Part shown: positions 19,504 through 28,139 of the stretch, piece after piece
Numbering within the stretch: position 1 is the first letter of the stretch
How the letters are laid out: the number at the start of each line of letters is the position of its first letter
Assembly (NCBI RefSeq): GCF_034541975.1
Contig: NZ_JAVYJM010000001.1
Source of the DNA: Dermacoccus abyssi
Lineage (GTDB): Bacteria > Actinomycetota > Actinomycetes > Actinomycetales > Dermatophilaceae
Length of the DNA: 64,000 bases
Direction: 5' to 3' (one strand)
The notes under the pieces: generated by a model
Databases searched by the model: none
What the model saw: only the letters and a program-made list of their open reading frames with translations
What the model was told of the DNA's origin: nothing
Position numbers and translations under genes: made by a program

Positions 19504-20226
19504 ATGACGAGTTCCGCACCTGCCGCGCATGCCGGAGAGCCGCATGATGCCACTCACGCTTCGACGTTGAACTGGCTGCGTGCCGGGGTGCTCGGCGCCA
19601 ACGACGGCATCGTGTCTGTCGCCGGTCTCGTCATGGGAGTGGCCGGCGCGACGACGCAGCGCACGCCCATTCTCGTCGCCGGCATCGCGGGCATCGTCTC
19701 GGGCGCGCTGTCGATGGCAGCAGGCGAATACGTCTCCGTCTCCACGCAGCGCGACAGCGAGAGGGCCCTCATCGCCAAGGAGCGTTGGGAACTGGCACAC
19801 CTTCCCGACGAGGAACTCGACGAGCTGGCTGACATCTACGTCGACAAGGGGCTCGAGCCGGAGCTCGCCCGTCAGGTCGCGGAGCAACTCACGGCGAAGG
19901 ACGCTCTGAAGGCCCACGCCGAGGCCGAACTCGGCCTCGATCCGGAGGCCCTGACGAACCCGTGGAGCGCCGCGGGTGCATCCTTCCTCGCCTTCGCGCT
20001 CGGTGCTCTCGTGCCGCTGCTCGCCATCCTGATGCCCCCGACGAACCTGCGGGTGCCGGTGACCGTCGTCGCTGTCGTCCTGGCGCTCGCCGTCACGGGT
20101 TTCGTCAGTGCCCGTCTCGGCGGCGCGGCACCCCAGCGCGCCGTCGTACGCAACGTCGGTGGCGGCCTGCTCGCCATGGCCATCACCTTCGGCGTGGGCG
20201 CGCTCGTCGGCACCGGCGTCGGCTGA
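19504..20226 (+). CDS. VIT1/CCC1-family iron or manganese transporter
   Basis: 240 residues from the ATG at 19504. The first helix region has LNWLRAGVLGANDGIVSVAGL, the hallmark of the VIT/CCC1 family, followed by MAAGEYVSVSTQRDSE leading into the cytoplasmic metal-binding helical stretch rich in Glu (about 85-150). Three C-terminal helices follow. These proteins move Fe2+ or Mn2+ out of the cytoplasm. A possible DtxR-type box lies upstream. An earlier in-frame ATG at 19429 would add 25 residues and is not supported. Confidence 0.88.
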   Translation: MTSSAPAAHAGEPHDATHASTLNWLRAGVLGANDGIVSVAGLVMGVAGATTQRTPILVAGIAGIVSGALSMAAGEYVSVSTQRDSERALIAKERWELAHLPDEELDELADIYVDKGLEPELARQVAEQLTAKDALKAHAEAELGLDPEALTNPWSAAGASFLAFALGALVPLLAILMPPTNLRVPVTVVAVVLALAVTGFVSARLGGAAPQRAVVRNVGGGLLAMAITFGVGALVGTGVG

Positions 20227-20276
20227 GCCCGACACTGCCCGTCGTGTCACGTCTGCGACACGGCACCTGCGACCGG

Positions 20277-20687
20277 TCAGCCTTCGCGCGGGTCGAGGAG
20301 GCCGGAGCCCTGCGGCGCGTGCGCCGGGTCGCTGCCCTTCTCGACGATGCGGTTGTCACCGTCGACGAACACGACGCGCGGCTCGTGCGACGCGAGTTCG
20401 TCGGGTCCGAACTGGCCGTAGGCGATGAGGATCACGGTGTCGCCGACGCCCACGAGGTGCGCGGCAGCGCCGTTGATACCGATGCGGCCCTCACCGCGCG
20501 GCCCCTCGATGACGTAGGTGGTGAGGCGGTTGCCGTTGTCGACATCGACGATGTCGATCTGCTCCCCCTCGAGCAGGTCGGCGGCTTCCATGAGGTCGGC
20601 CGAGATCGTGCAGGAGCCGACGTAGTGGAGGTCTGCGTGGGTGACCGTCGCCCGGTGGATCTTGGCGCGCATCATCGTGCGGAGCAT
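20277..20687 (-). CDS. panD: Aspartate 1-decarboxylase proenzyme
   Basis: Makes beta-alanine from aspartate for pantothenate and CoA. 136 residues, self-cleaving between Gly24 and Ser25 (HYVGSCTISADL) to create the pyruvoyl cofactor at Ser25. The family region GRIGINGAAAHLVGVGD and the C-terminal ILIAYG are present. The ATG at 20687 puts the cleavage site at exactly the family position, so the longer in-frame extension is rejected. No other pan gene is adjacent. Confidence 0.95.
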   Translation of the reverse strand: MLRTMMRAKIHRATVTHADLHYVGSCTISADLMEAADLLEGEQIDIVDVDNGNRLTTYVIEGPRGEGRIGINGAAAHLVGVGDTVILIAYGQFGPDELASHEPRVVFVDGDNRIVEKGSDPAHAPQGSGLLDPREG

Positions 20688-20956
20688 GTCAAGGAGCCTT
20701 CCTGCTGGCTTGCGGGTCGAGCGTGACAGTACTGACGTAACGCTCACGGCTCACCGGTTTGTGCCGTGAGCTTGACCACCCCCGCCGGGAAGGCCCTGTG
20801 AGCCCCCGACAGCCGGTGCTCGAGGTTCGATCACGCCGACGCCCTAGACTACCGGCGTGAGACGCACGACATAGTCGTCTCACGAAGCACTGCCGTGCGG
20901 GCGACGCGCCGGCGGGTGCACCAGTGGCCGTCGCTCCGTTTCACAGGCAGGTTCCC

Positions 20957-22597
20957 GTGGCTGACGCCGACTACACGAGCCGTTCAGAACGCCGTCGCGA
21001 TTCCGCGCGCTCCAACACAGGCAAGACGGTCGCTGCGGTGGTCGTCGCCCTAGTCGCCATCGGCGGCGGAGCCTGGGCGTGCAACCAGTCGGGTGGCGGG
21101 GACGACAACGGCAACCCACAAGCCGGTGGCGGCGACAAGTGTGCGGGTGCTCAGGTCACGATCGCGGCGAGCCCCACGCTGTCCGGCCCACTCAACAAGG
21201 CGCTCGACGGATACAAGGGTGGCAAGGACGATCAGGGCTGCGAGCGCACGTACTCGGTTCAGGCCGCCACCGACTCGGAAACCCTCAACCAGATCAAGGG
21301 TGGCTCCCCGAGTGCCCAGATCTGGGTCAGTGACAACCCCGGCACCTTCGACGAAGCGTCGAAGGCCTCCGGCGCGAAGATCACGCCCGGCACGGCTTTC
21401 GCCTCGTCGCCCGCGGTCATCAGCGGTCCGGCCGACCAGTTGAAGAAGCTCGGCGGGGACGAGGCCTCCTGGTCGAAGATTCTTTCGGCCAAGCCGGCCC
21501 TCACCGTCGCCGACGTCTCCCGCGACCGCGCGAGCGCCCTCGCCGTGACGGCTGCGTCCCAGGCGCTCGCCACGGACAACCAGAAGGCGCGTGAGGCCTT
21601 CGGCCAGCTGGCTCTCACGGCGCGCGACAGCATCCCGTCCAACGCCCCGTACGTCACTTCGGAGGCCGCACTGGCTGCCCGAAACGCGAAGAGCTCCACC
21701 AAGCTCGCCGAGATCGGGCTCGAGGGTGGATCACCGCTCGTCAAAGTGAGCGCGGCCAAGATGATCGCCGACGACCCCCAGACCGACGCCGCCTACGAGG
21801 AACTCATGACGCGCCTCACCTCCGCCGAGGGACAGAAGGCTTTCGCCGGCGCCGGATACCGCTCGGCCGACGGTTCGAAGCCGCCGTCGAACGCGCCCCA
21901 AGGCGCGGGCTCGGTGCGCACCACCTCCGGTGCCAGCGACCAGACGGTCAGCCAGGTCGTCGCCAGCTGGGCCGAGGCCACCAAGCCGCTGCGTCTGACC
22001 ACAGTCGTCGACGTGTCCGGTTCGATGCGCGAGAAGACCCGCGGCGTCAGCCGTATCGAGGCTGTCTCCAAGGCGACTAAGCACGGACTCTCCCTGGTGC
22101 CCGCATCGACGTCCATCGCCGTGTGGGAGTTCTCGACGGAGCTCGACGGCAAGAAGGACTACGAGGAGCGCATTCCGATGTCGCCGATCTCCGACCCTGC
22201 CAAGCTCAAGCGCATCCAGGCCTCGATCGACACCCTTCCGCAGCGGGTCAAGGGCGACACCGCTCTCTACGACACCATCTGGGCCACCTACCAGGCCGCC
22301 CAGAAGGACTACAAGGACGGCCAGATCAGCACGGTCCTGCTCGTCACGGACGGCCGCAACGACGACCCGAAGGGCGGCCTGTCGCTCAGCGAGCTCAAGA
22401 AGAAGCTGCGGGACGCCGTCGACCCGAAGCGCCCCGTCGACATCTCGACGCTCGCGATCGGCGAGGACGTCAACACGAAGGAACTGAGCGACATCGCGAA
22501 GATCACCGGCAGCGGTGGCACGGTCTACACGGCCAAGACGCCGCAGGACGTGTCGGCCGTGCTCGCCGCGTCGTTGCAGAACCGCTCGAGCAACTGA
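20957..22597 (+). CDS. Membrane-anchored substrate-binding-like plus VWA domain protein
   Basis: About 546 residues. A basic cytoplasmic N-terminus precedes one membrane helix (VAAVVVALVAIGGGAWAC) and a Gly/Asp-rich linker. Residues about 60-300 resemble a periplasmic solute-binding fold (VTIAASPTLSGPLNKAL; QIKGGSPSAQIWVSDNP). Residues about 345-540 form a von Willebrand A domain with the metal site DVSGSMREK, a later threonine in GDTALYDTI, and LLVTDGRNDD. The cysteine after the helix is not a clear lipobox. GTG 20957 is preferred over GTG 20924. Probable cell-surface adhesion or sensing role (inference). Confidence 0.8.
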   Translation: MADADYTSRSERRRDSARSNTGKTVAAVVVALVAIGGGAWACNQSGGGDDNGNPQAGGGDKCAGAQVTIAASPTLSGPLNKALDGYKGGKDDQGCERTYSVQAATDSETLNQIKGGSPSAQIWVSDNPGTFDEASKASGAKITPGTAFASSPAVISGPADQLKKLGGDEASWSKILSAKPALTVADVSRDRASALAVTAASQALATDNQKAREAFGQLALTARDSIPSNAPYVTSEAALAARNAKSSTKLAEIGLEGGSPLVKVSAAKMIADDPQTDAAYEELMTRLTSAEGQKAFAGAGYRSADGSKPPSNAPQGAGSVRTTSGASDQTVSQVVASWAEATKPLRLTTVVDVSGSMREKTRGVSRIEAVSKATKHGLSLVPASTSIAVWEFSTELDGKKDYEERIPMSPISDPAKLKRIQASIDTLPQRVKGDTALYDTIWATYQAAQKDYKDGQISTVLLVTDGRNDDPKGGLSLSELKKKLRDAVDPKRPVDISTLAIGEDVNTKELSDIAKITGSGGTVYTAKTPQDVSAVLAASLQNRSSN

Positions 22598-22619
22598 TCG
22601 TTCCCGCTGATCGTTCGCC

Positions 22620-22656
22620 GAAGGGCACGCGCCGCAGCTCGCGGTGCGTGCCCTTC
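22620..22656 (+). terminator. Terminator after the VWA gene
   Basis: GAAGGGCACGC pairs perfectly with GCGTGCCCTTC around a 15-base loop, 22 bases past the stop. Confidence 0.65.
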
Positions 22657-22688
22657 AGCGTCCCGCGTCGACATGATGGGATGAGCCC

Positions 22689-23357
22689 ATGCCCACGTTC
22701 GACGACCTCACCGCTCTGACCGGGCGCACCTTCGCCGCCGTCCTCTTCGACAACGACGGCACGCTCGTCGACTCGACGCCGGCCGTCGAACGCTCCTGGC
22801 TCGCGTGGGCTCGCGAATACGACATCGATCCCACCCTGCTCGGCCGCCACCACGGGGTGCCTGCGGCCGGCATCATCGCGAGCATAGCCCCGCACCTCGA
22901 CGCACGGGCCGCGCTGGCGCGCATCACGGAACTTGAGGTCGCCGACACTGACGACGTCCGTGCGATCGCGGGCGCCATCGAGGCCGTGGAGGCCATCGGC
23001 CCGAAGCGCTGCGCCGTCGTGACGTCGGCGACGCGCGAGCTGGGCCTCGCCCGACTCGCCGCAGCGGGCATTCCGTTGCCCGACGTCGTCGTCACGTTCG
23101 ACGACGTGGAGCGCGGCAAGCCGCACCCCGATCCGTTCCTGCTCGCCGCCGAGCGCCTCGGCGTGGACCCCACCCACTGCCTCGTCGTCGAGGACGCGCC
23201 GAGCGGTCTCGCTGCCGCCAAGGCCGCCGGATGCGCCACGCTCGCGCTCACGTCGACGACGCCCGCCGACGTGCTCGACGCCGACGCCGTCGTCGAATCC
23301 CTGGCGTCCGTACAGTTCGTTCCGGGCTCGGAGGGCGTCGCGCTCGAATCCCGTTGA
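22689..23357 (+). CDS. HAD-superfamily phosphatase (sugar-phosphatase-like)
   Basis: 222 residues with all HAD motifs: the nucleophile in LFDNDGTLVDS (motif I), VVTSATRELG (motif II serine region), the lysine in ERGKPHPDPFLLA (motif III), and VVEDAPSGLAAAKAAGC (motif IV). The small helical cap between motifs I and II puts it in subfamily I with glycerol- and sugar-phosphatases. The exact substrate cannot be read from sequence. It lies 48 bases before ldh on the same strand. Confidence 0.85.
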   Translation: MPTFDDLTALTGRTFAAVLFDNDGTLVDSTPAVERSWLAWAREYDIDPTLLGRHHGVPAAGIIASIAPHLDARAALARITELEVADTDDVRAIAGAIEAVEAIGPKRCAVVTSATRELGLARLAAAGIPLPDVVVTFDDVERGKPHPDPFLLAAERLGVDPTHCLVVEDAPSGLAAAKAAGCATLALTSTTPADVLDADAVVESLASVQFVPGSEGVALESR

Positions 23358-23405
23358 CGCCCGGTCGATCACCTGGCGTTCACCCGGCCCACCTACGGTG
23401 GATTC

Positions 23406-24350
23406 ATGAGTGATCGAGTCGTTCTCATCGGTGCCGGAGACGTCGGCGTCGCCTACGCCTACGCCCTCGTCAACCAGGGCCTCGTGCACGAGTTGTCGAT
23501 CATCGACATCAACGAGCAGAAGGTCTTCGGCGAGGTCATGGACCTCAACCACGGTGTCGTCTGGGCACCGACACCGACCCGCGTCACCGTGGGCGAATAC
23601 GCCGACTGCGCGGACGCCGACGTCGTCGTCATCACGGCGGGCGCCGCACAGAAGCCCGGCGAGACCCGCCTCGACCTGGTGGGCCGCAACGTCGAAATCT
23701 TCCGTTCCATCGTCGCCTCGGTCATGGAGACAGGCTTCGACGGCATCTTCCTCATCGCCACGAACCCCGTCGACGTCATGACGTACGCGACGTGGAAGTT
23801 CTCCGGCCTGCCGTCGGAGCGCGTCATCGGTTCCGGCACCGCGCTCGACACCGCGCGCCTGCGCTTCATGCTCGGTGAGCTGTACGACGTGGCACCGACG
23901 TCGGTGCACGCCGCGATCATCGGGGAGCACGGCGACACCGAGGTGCCCGCGCTGTCGTCGGCGAACGTGGCCGGTGCTCCCCTTTCGCGGGACCTCGACG
24001 CCGTGCCCGGCCGACGCGACGAGATCGAGCGCATCTTCGACGAAACACGCACCGCCGCCTACCAGATCATCGACGCCAAGGGCTCGACGTCGTACGGCAT
24101 CGGCATGGCCCTTGCGCGGATCACCCGGGCGCTCCTTCGCGATGAGTACGCAGCCATCCCGATCTCGACGTACCTGCAAGGGCCCTACGGCGTCACCGAT
24201 CTCTACCTCGGTGTGCCTGCGGTACTGGGGCGCAAGGGTGTGCGCAGCGTCGTCGAACTCAGCCTGACCGACGCCGAAGCAGCCGGCCTCGCCCACTCGG
24301 CCGAGGTGCTCGGGCGCATAGTCGACGACGCGAACCTGCGCGCGACCTGA
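23406..24350 (+). CDS. ldh: L-lactate dehydrogenase
   Basis: NAD-dependent interconversion of pyruvate and L-lactate, 314 residues. VVLIGAGDVGVAYAYAL binds NAD, GAAQKPGETRLDLV carries the active-site loop arginine, NPVDVMTY is the conserved Asn region, and IIGEHGDTEVPALS holds the catalytic histidine. A glutamine of the substrate-specificity position (AQKPGET) marks lactate rather than malate dehydrogenase. Ends at a hairpin shared with fumC. Confidence 0.95.
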   Translation: MSDRVVLIGAGDVGVAYAYALVNQGLVHELSIIDINEQKVFGEVMDLNHGVVWAPTPTRVTVGEYADCADADVVVITAGAAQKPGETRLDLVGRNVEIFRSIVASVMETGFDGIFLIATNPVDVMTYATWKFSGLPSERVIGSGTALDTARLRFMLGELYDVAPTSVHAAIIGEHGDTEVPALSSANVAGAPLSRDLDAVPGRRDEIERIFDETRTAAYQIIDAKGSTSYGIGMALARITRALLRDEYAAIPISTYLQGPYGVTDLYLGVPAVLGRKGVRSVVELSLTDAEAAGLAHSAEVLGRIVDDANLRAT

Positions 24351-24379
24351 CGAACGTCGCGGCGGCCGAGCAGCCACGG

Positions 24380-24418
24380 CGAAGCCCCGCAGACAGCCTT
24401 GGCGTCTCCGGGGCTTCG
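24380..24418. terminator. Shared terminator of ldh and fumC
   Basis: CGAAGCCCCG and CGGGGCTTCG form the outer stem, with an inner AGAC/GTCT pairing. It lies between two convergent stops, 30 bases past ldh and 11 bases past fumC. Confidence 0.7.
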
Positions 24419-24428
24419 CGTGTGCGGG

Positions 24429-25826
24429 TCAGGCCGACGGGTGCGTCATGTCGGCAGGCACGACCCAGGCGTCGAAGTCCTTCTCCGAGACCTCACCGGA
24501 GGCGACTGCGGCCTCGCGCAGCGTGGTGCCCTCCTTGTGGGCCTTCTTCGCGATCGCGGCCGCCTTGTCGTAGCCGATGTGGCGGTTGAGGGCCGTGACG
24601 ACCATGAGGTTGGAGGCAAGGTTCGCCTCGATGCGCTCGCGGTTCGGCTCGATGCCGCGTGCGCAGTGCTCGGTGAACGAGCGGCACGCATCGGAGATGA
24701 GGCGGATGCTCTCGAGCACGGCGTGCGCCATGACGGGCTTGAAGACGTTGAGCTGGAAATTGCCCTGCGAGCCGGCGAAGCCCACCGTGGCGTCGTTGCC
24801 GAACACGCGCGTCGCGACCATCGTCATGGCCTCGGCCTGCGTCGGGTTGACCTTGCCCGGCATGATCGAGCTGCCCGGCTCGTTCTCGGGGATGTTGAGT
24901 TCGCCGATGCCGTTACGCGGGCCGGAGGCCAGCCAGCGCACGTCGTTGGCGGTCTTCATGAGCGCGCCGCCGAGCAGCTTGAGCGCCGAGGACACGGCCA
25001 CGAGTTCGTCGTGGGCCGACAGCGAGGCGAAGAGGTTGTCGGCCTGACGGAACTCCTGGCCGGAGATCTCGGAGATCTTCTTCGCGGCGAGCTTGCCGAA
25101 GTCCGGGTGGGCGTTGAGGCCCGTGCCGACGGCCGTTCCGCCGATCGCGAGAGCGCGCGTGGCCTGCTCCGCCTGACGCACCTGCTCCAGCGCGAAGTCG
25201 AGCTGGGCCACCCAGCCGCCGAACTCCTGGCCGAGCATGATCGGCGTCGCGTCCTGCAGGTGCGTACGGCCGACGCTGACGATGTCCGCGAACTCGTCGG
25301 CCTTGGCGGCGAGCACGTCACGCAACTCGGTGACGGCCGGGTACAGGCGCTCCACGAGGTCGAGGACGACGGCGATGTGCATGGCCGTCGGGAACGTGTC
25401 GTTGCTCGACTGGCCGCGGTTGACGTGGTCGTTGGGGTGAACCGGCTTCTTCGAGCCGCGCTCGCCGCCGGCCAGTTCGATGGCGCGGTTGGAGATGACC
25501 TCGTTGGAGTTCATGTTGGACTGCGTGCCCGAGCCCGTCTGGAAGACGACGAGCGGGAACTGATCGTTCAGACGCCCCTCGATGACGTCGTCAGCCGCAC
25601 GCTCGATGAGTTCGGCGACGTCGGCGGGCAGCTGGTCGAGTTCGGCGTTCGCCTGGGCTGCAGCCTTCTTGAGGATGCCCAGGGCCCGCACCATCACCGG
25701 ACCCCACACGAAGGTGTCGCGGCCGATGTCGAAGTTCTCGATGCTGCGCTGGGTCTGAGCACCCCAGTACGCCGCCTCGTCGACCTCGATCTGCCCCATG
25801 CTGTCGGATTCAGTACGCGTAGCCAT
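24429..25826 (-). CDS. fumC: Class II fumarate hydratase
   Basis: Reversible hydration of fumarate to L-malate in the TCA cycle; iron-independent class II enzyme, 465 residues. TGSGTQSNMNSNEV (about 103-116), SSNDTFPTAMH with the catalytic His region, and the signature GSSIMPGKVNPTQ (serine base loop) are present. The early part MGQIEVDEAAYWGAQTQRS is characteristic. Aspartase is excluded by length and by family-specific residues in the signature loop. Convergent with ldh. Confidence 0.95.
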   Translation of the reverse strand: MATRTESDSMGQIEVDEAAYWGAQTQRSIENFDIGRDTFVWGPVMVRALGILKKAAAQANAELDQLPADVAELIERAADDVIEGRLNDQFPLVVFQTGSGTQSNMNSNEVISNRAIELAGGERGSKKPVHPNDHVNRGQSSNDTFPTAMHIAVVLDLVERLYPAVTELRDVLAAKADEFADIVSVGRTHLQDATPIMLGQEFGGWVAQLDFALEQVRQAEQATRALAIGGTAVGTGLNAHPDFGKLAAKKISEISGQEFRQADNLFASLSAHDELVAVSSALKLLGGALMKTANDVRWLASGPRNGIGELNIPENEPGSSIMPGKVNPTQAEAMTMVATRVFGNDATVGFAGSQGNFQLNVFKPVMAHAVLESIRLISDACRSFTEHCARGIEPNRERIEANLASNLMVVTALNRHIGYDKAAAIAKKAHKEGTTLREAAVASGEVSEKDFDAWVVPADMTHPSA

Positions 25827-25982
25827 ACCTTCACTCTAGGCACGCTCCAGCCCCCACTTCCACACGCGGTGCGGCCTGCGGCCGGGCGACGCAGAAGCTC
25901 GCCCCGATAGCCTTCGACCAGGACGCCGGAGCGCTTCGAACGACGTGGCGCGGGAGGGCTCGGGGAATGCCAGACTGGCGCC

Positions 25983-26384
25983 ATGTCCTACTCCGAGTAC
26001 TTCGCGTCCGACCAACTCGACACCCCCGCCACCGAGGACGAGATCGCTCACGCCGAGGAGGCCCTCGGCGTCACGTTCCCCGACGACCTGCGTGCCTTCT
26101 GGCTGACGTCAGCCACCTTCAACGGCCAGGTACTCACCGCCGACGGCGGTCCTGGCCCGTACCTGCGTGTGCTGCACCCGAGTTCGGTGACGAAGGTGGG
26201 CGAGGCGTGCGTGTTCGGTCGCGGTGAGGACTGGGATTTCGGTGTCGTTCCCGGCCACCCGACGCGCTGGGTCGACGTCGAGCGCGGCACGGGTGAGGAA
26301 CTGAGCGAACTCGGCGCGACGTTCGTCGGTTTCCTCGAGTCGCTGCGCGGCGAGTTCGAGACGGAAAACAATCTCCTCGACTGA
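25983..26384 (+). CDS. SMI1/KNR4 (SUKH) family protein
   Basis: 133 residues, one SUKH domain: PATEDEIAHAEEALGVTFPDDLRAFW at residues 15-40 is the conserved start, and a central GEDWDFGVVPGHP follows. Many SUKH proteins are immunity proteins for polymorphic toxins, but others are housekeeping, and no toxin gene is adjacent. CAGACT lies eight bases before the ATG with no ribosome site, suggesting a leaderless message. Family is likely, role unknown. Confidence 0.7.
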   Translation: MSYSEYFASDQLDTPATEDEIAHAEEALGVTFPDDLRAFWLTSATFNGQVLTADGGPGPYLRVLHPSSVTKVGEACVFGRGEDWDFGVVPGHPTRWVDVERGTGEELSELGATFVGFLESLRGEFETENNLLD

Positions 26385-26421
26385 TCGACATAGTTCCACG
26401 GTTCACAATTTGTAACTTTAT

Positions 26422-26437
26422 TGTGACCTCGCTCACG
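26422..26437 (+). promoter_or_regulatory. Possible CRP/GlxR-type operator
   Basis: TGTGACCTCGCTCACG fits the TGTGA-N6-TCAC(A) pattern of cAMP-receptor-type regulators. It lies in an unusually AT-rich stretch about 80 bases before the secreted protease start. Single-site pattern match only. Confidence 0.4.
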
Positions 26438-26514
26438 CACTCTCTTTGCATCGCCTATGTAAGCGTTGTGGGCACTCACGACCCCACCTCCCGGGGTCGA
26501 CGCGAACGAGAGGC

Positions 26515-27243
26515 ATGAAAATGACCCGACCGACGCTCCGCCTCGCCGCTGCCGCGGCCGGCACGACCATGGCTTTCGCGCTCGCCCCCACGGCAGGCGC
26601 CTCCCCCACGGTCGACAAGCCCGAGTACATCGTCGGAGGCTCCCAGGCCTCCAACCCGTCCGTCGTACAACTCGTCTTCACGCAGGACGGCGGTCAGTAC
26701 GGCTGCACCGGCGAGGTCATCGCCGCGCAGTGGGTCCTCACCGCACGTCATTGCACCGAGGGCAGCAGCCGGATGAAGGTCTACACCTCCAACTCGACGA
26801 CGAATCCCGGCACGCCGGTCTCCGGCGACCGCCTCGTCAACTCCCCCTACGGAGATGTCGGACTCGTCCACCTCGCCAAGCCGGTCGGCGTCAACCCGAT
26901 GCCGATGGCCAACTCGTACACGGCGCAGGGTGGGCAGACGGGCGTCATCAGCGGCTACGGCCTTCGCGCCAACAGCCGGCAGTCCACCGGCCTGTTCAAG
27001 GCGAACGTCACCGTCCTCGGCTCGAGCACGGATGCCTACCGCGGCCGCGCGATCCACGTCCAGGGCATCGACGGCGCCTCGAACCACGGTGACTCCGGAG
27101 GCCCGCTCGTCATCAACGGTCAGATCGTGGGCGTCTGCTCGACGGGCGACACGGCCGACCCGGGCAGCAACATCCACGCCGGTTCGAACTACTCCAACAT
27201 CACCGGCCACCGCGCCTGGATCCGTCAGACCGCGGGCGTCTGA
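26515..27243 (+). CDS. Secreted trypsin-like serine protease
   Basis: 242 residues. The ATG at 26515 has GAGAGG upstream. A Sec signal peptide is clear (basic MKMTRPTLR, hydrophobic core, cleavage near TAGASP). The mature enzyme starts soon after at YIVGGSQASN, the usual activation site. The catalytic triad is His in LTARHC, Asp in YGDVGLVHL, and Ser in NHGDSGGPL. A disulphide pair around the histidine loop is visible. Chymotrypsin-fold S1 family as in Streptomyces; an exported digestive or host-interaction role is inferred. Confidence 0.92.
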   Translation: MKMTRPTLRLAAAAAGTTMAFALAPTAGASPTVDKPEYIVGGSQASNPSVVQLVFTQDGGQYGCTGEVIAAQWVLTARHCTEGSSRMKVYTSNSTTNPGTPVSGDRLVNSPYGDVGLVHLAKPVGVNPMPMANSYTAQGGQTGVISGYGLRANSRQSTGLFKANVTVLGSSTDAYRGRAIHVQGIDGASNHGDSGGPLVINGQIVGVCSTGDTADPGSNIHAGSNYSNITGHRAWIRQTAGV

Positions 27244-27259
27244 GCCACGACCACGATTG

Positions 27260-27300
27260 ACGAGGGGCGCCACACTCACGACGAGTGCGGCGCCCCTCGT
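27260..27300 (+). terminator. Terminator after the secreted protease
   Basis: An 18-bp stem with one mismatch (ACGAGGGGCGCCACACTC with GAGTGCGGCGCCCCTCGT) and a five-base loop, 16 bases after the stop. It also lies downstream of the convergent gene on the minus strand. Confidence 0.7.
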
Positions 27301-27332
27301 TCGCGCCACGCGCCGAAATCAGCGCGGGAGCG

Positions 27333-28079
27333 TCAGTTCTCCTGATCCATCCACTCGTGCCACGAGCGGCCACGCACGATGACGGCGTCCTCCTGCCGCG
27401 GCAACATGCCGCCCTCGGCCATGGATGCGGGCGCTTCGCCCGGCTTCACCGCGGCATCGAGCCCCTTGGCCGCAACGTGCTCGCGGGCCAGGCCGACGAG
27501 GCTCTCGGTGCGCGGCCCGGCGAGTTGGACATCGCCGTCGAACGACCCCGTCGCCATCTCGAGCAGCAGACGAACGACCTCGGCGGAGTCGACCGGCTGG
27601 AATTCCACGTCCATGACGTCCGCCACGCCGTCGGTGGTGAACAACTCGACCATCTGGCCCGGGAATTCGTGGAACTGGGTGGCGCGCAGAACAAGGACGC
27701 CCGGGGAGTTCTCCCGGTGGGCCTTCTCCTGTGCCACCTTGCCGACGTAGTAGCCGTAGTCGGGGCTCTCCTCGATGCCGACGATCGACAACACGACCGT
27801 GCGTCGCACGCCGGCCTCGTGAGCTGCCTGGCCGAGATGGCCGGCCACCGAACGGAAGAAGCTGACCGCCTCGTCCTCCTCGAAGCCCGCGCCCTGCGTG
27901 ACGTCGACGACGGCGTCCACGTCCGCGAGCGCCTCGGCGAGGCGGGGCAGGACGGCCTCGTCCGTGAGGTCGAAGCCGGAGGAACGCGACACCTCGACGA
28001 CGTCGTGACCGTCGGAGCGAGCCAGCTCGACGAGCTTGGTTCCGATGAGGCCGGTCGAGCCGGCGATGGCGACACGCAT
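27333..28079 (-). CDS. NAD(P)-binding NmrA/atypical SDR oxidoreductase
   Basis: 248 residues with an N-terminal Rossmann fingerprint MRVAIAGSTGLIGTKLVELA, a DVDAVVDVTQGAG segment, and a YGYYVGKVAQE motif in the place of the classical YxxxK. The C-terminal half has conserved PVDSAEVVRLLLEMA. The family includes redox sensors and quinone- or flavin-dependent reductases; the substrate is not predictable. A ribosome site (AAGGAG) lies upstream of the ATG. Confidence 0.82.
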   Translation of the reverse strand: MRVAIAGSTGLIGTKLVELARSDGHDVVEVSRSSGFDLTDEAVLPRLAEALADVDAVVDVTQGAGFEEDEAVSFFRSVAGHLGQAAHEAGVRRTVVLSIVGIEESPDYGYYVGKVAQEKAHRENSPGVLVLRATQFHEFPGQMVELFTTDGVADVMDVEFQPVDSAEVVRLLLEMATGSFDGDVQLAGPRTESLVGLAREHVAAKGLDAAVKPGEAPASMAEGGMLPRQEDAVIVRGRSWHEWMDQEN

Positions 28080-28139
28080 GACTTCTCCTTGCGTTGCGGT
28101 GGAATCGAGCGGCTGTGCCCAGTCAACCAGAGGGCGCGT

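Noticed and set aside
24399..25910. A 503-codon plus-strand open frame
   Set aside because: Exact antisense of fumC, which has all class II signatures.
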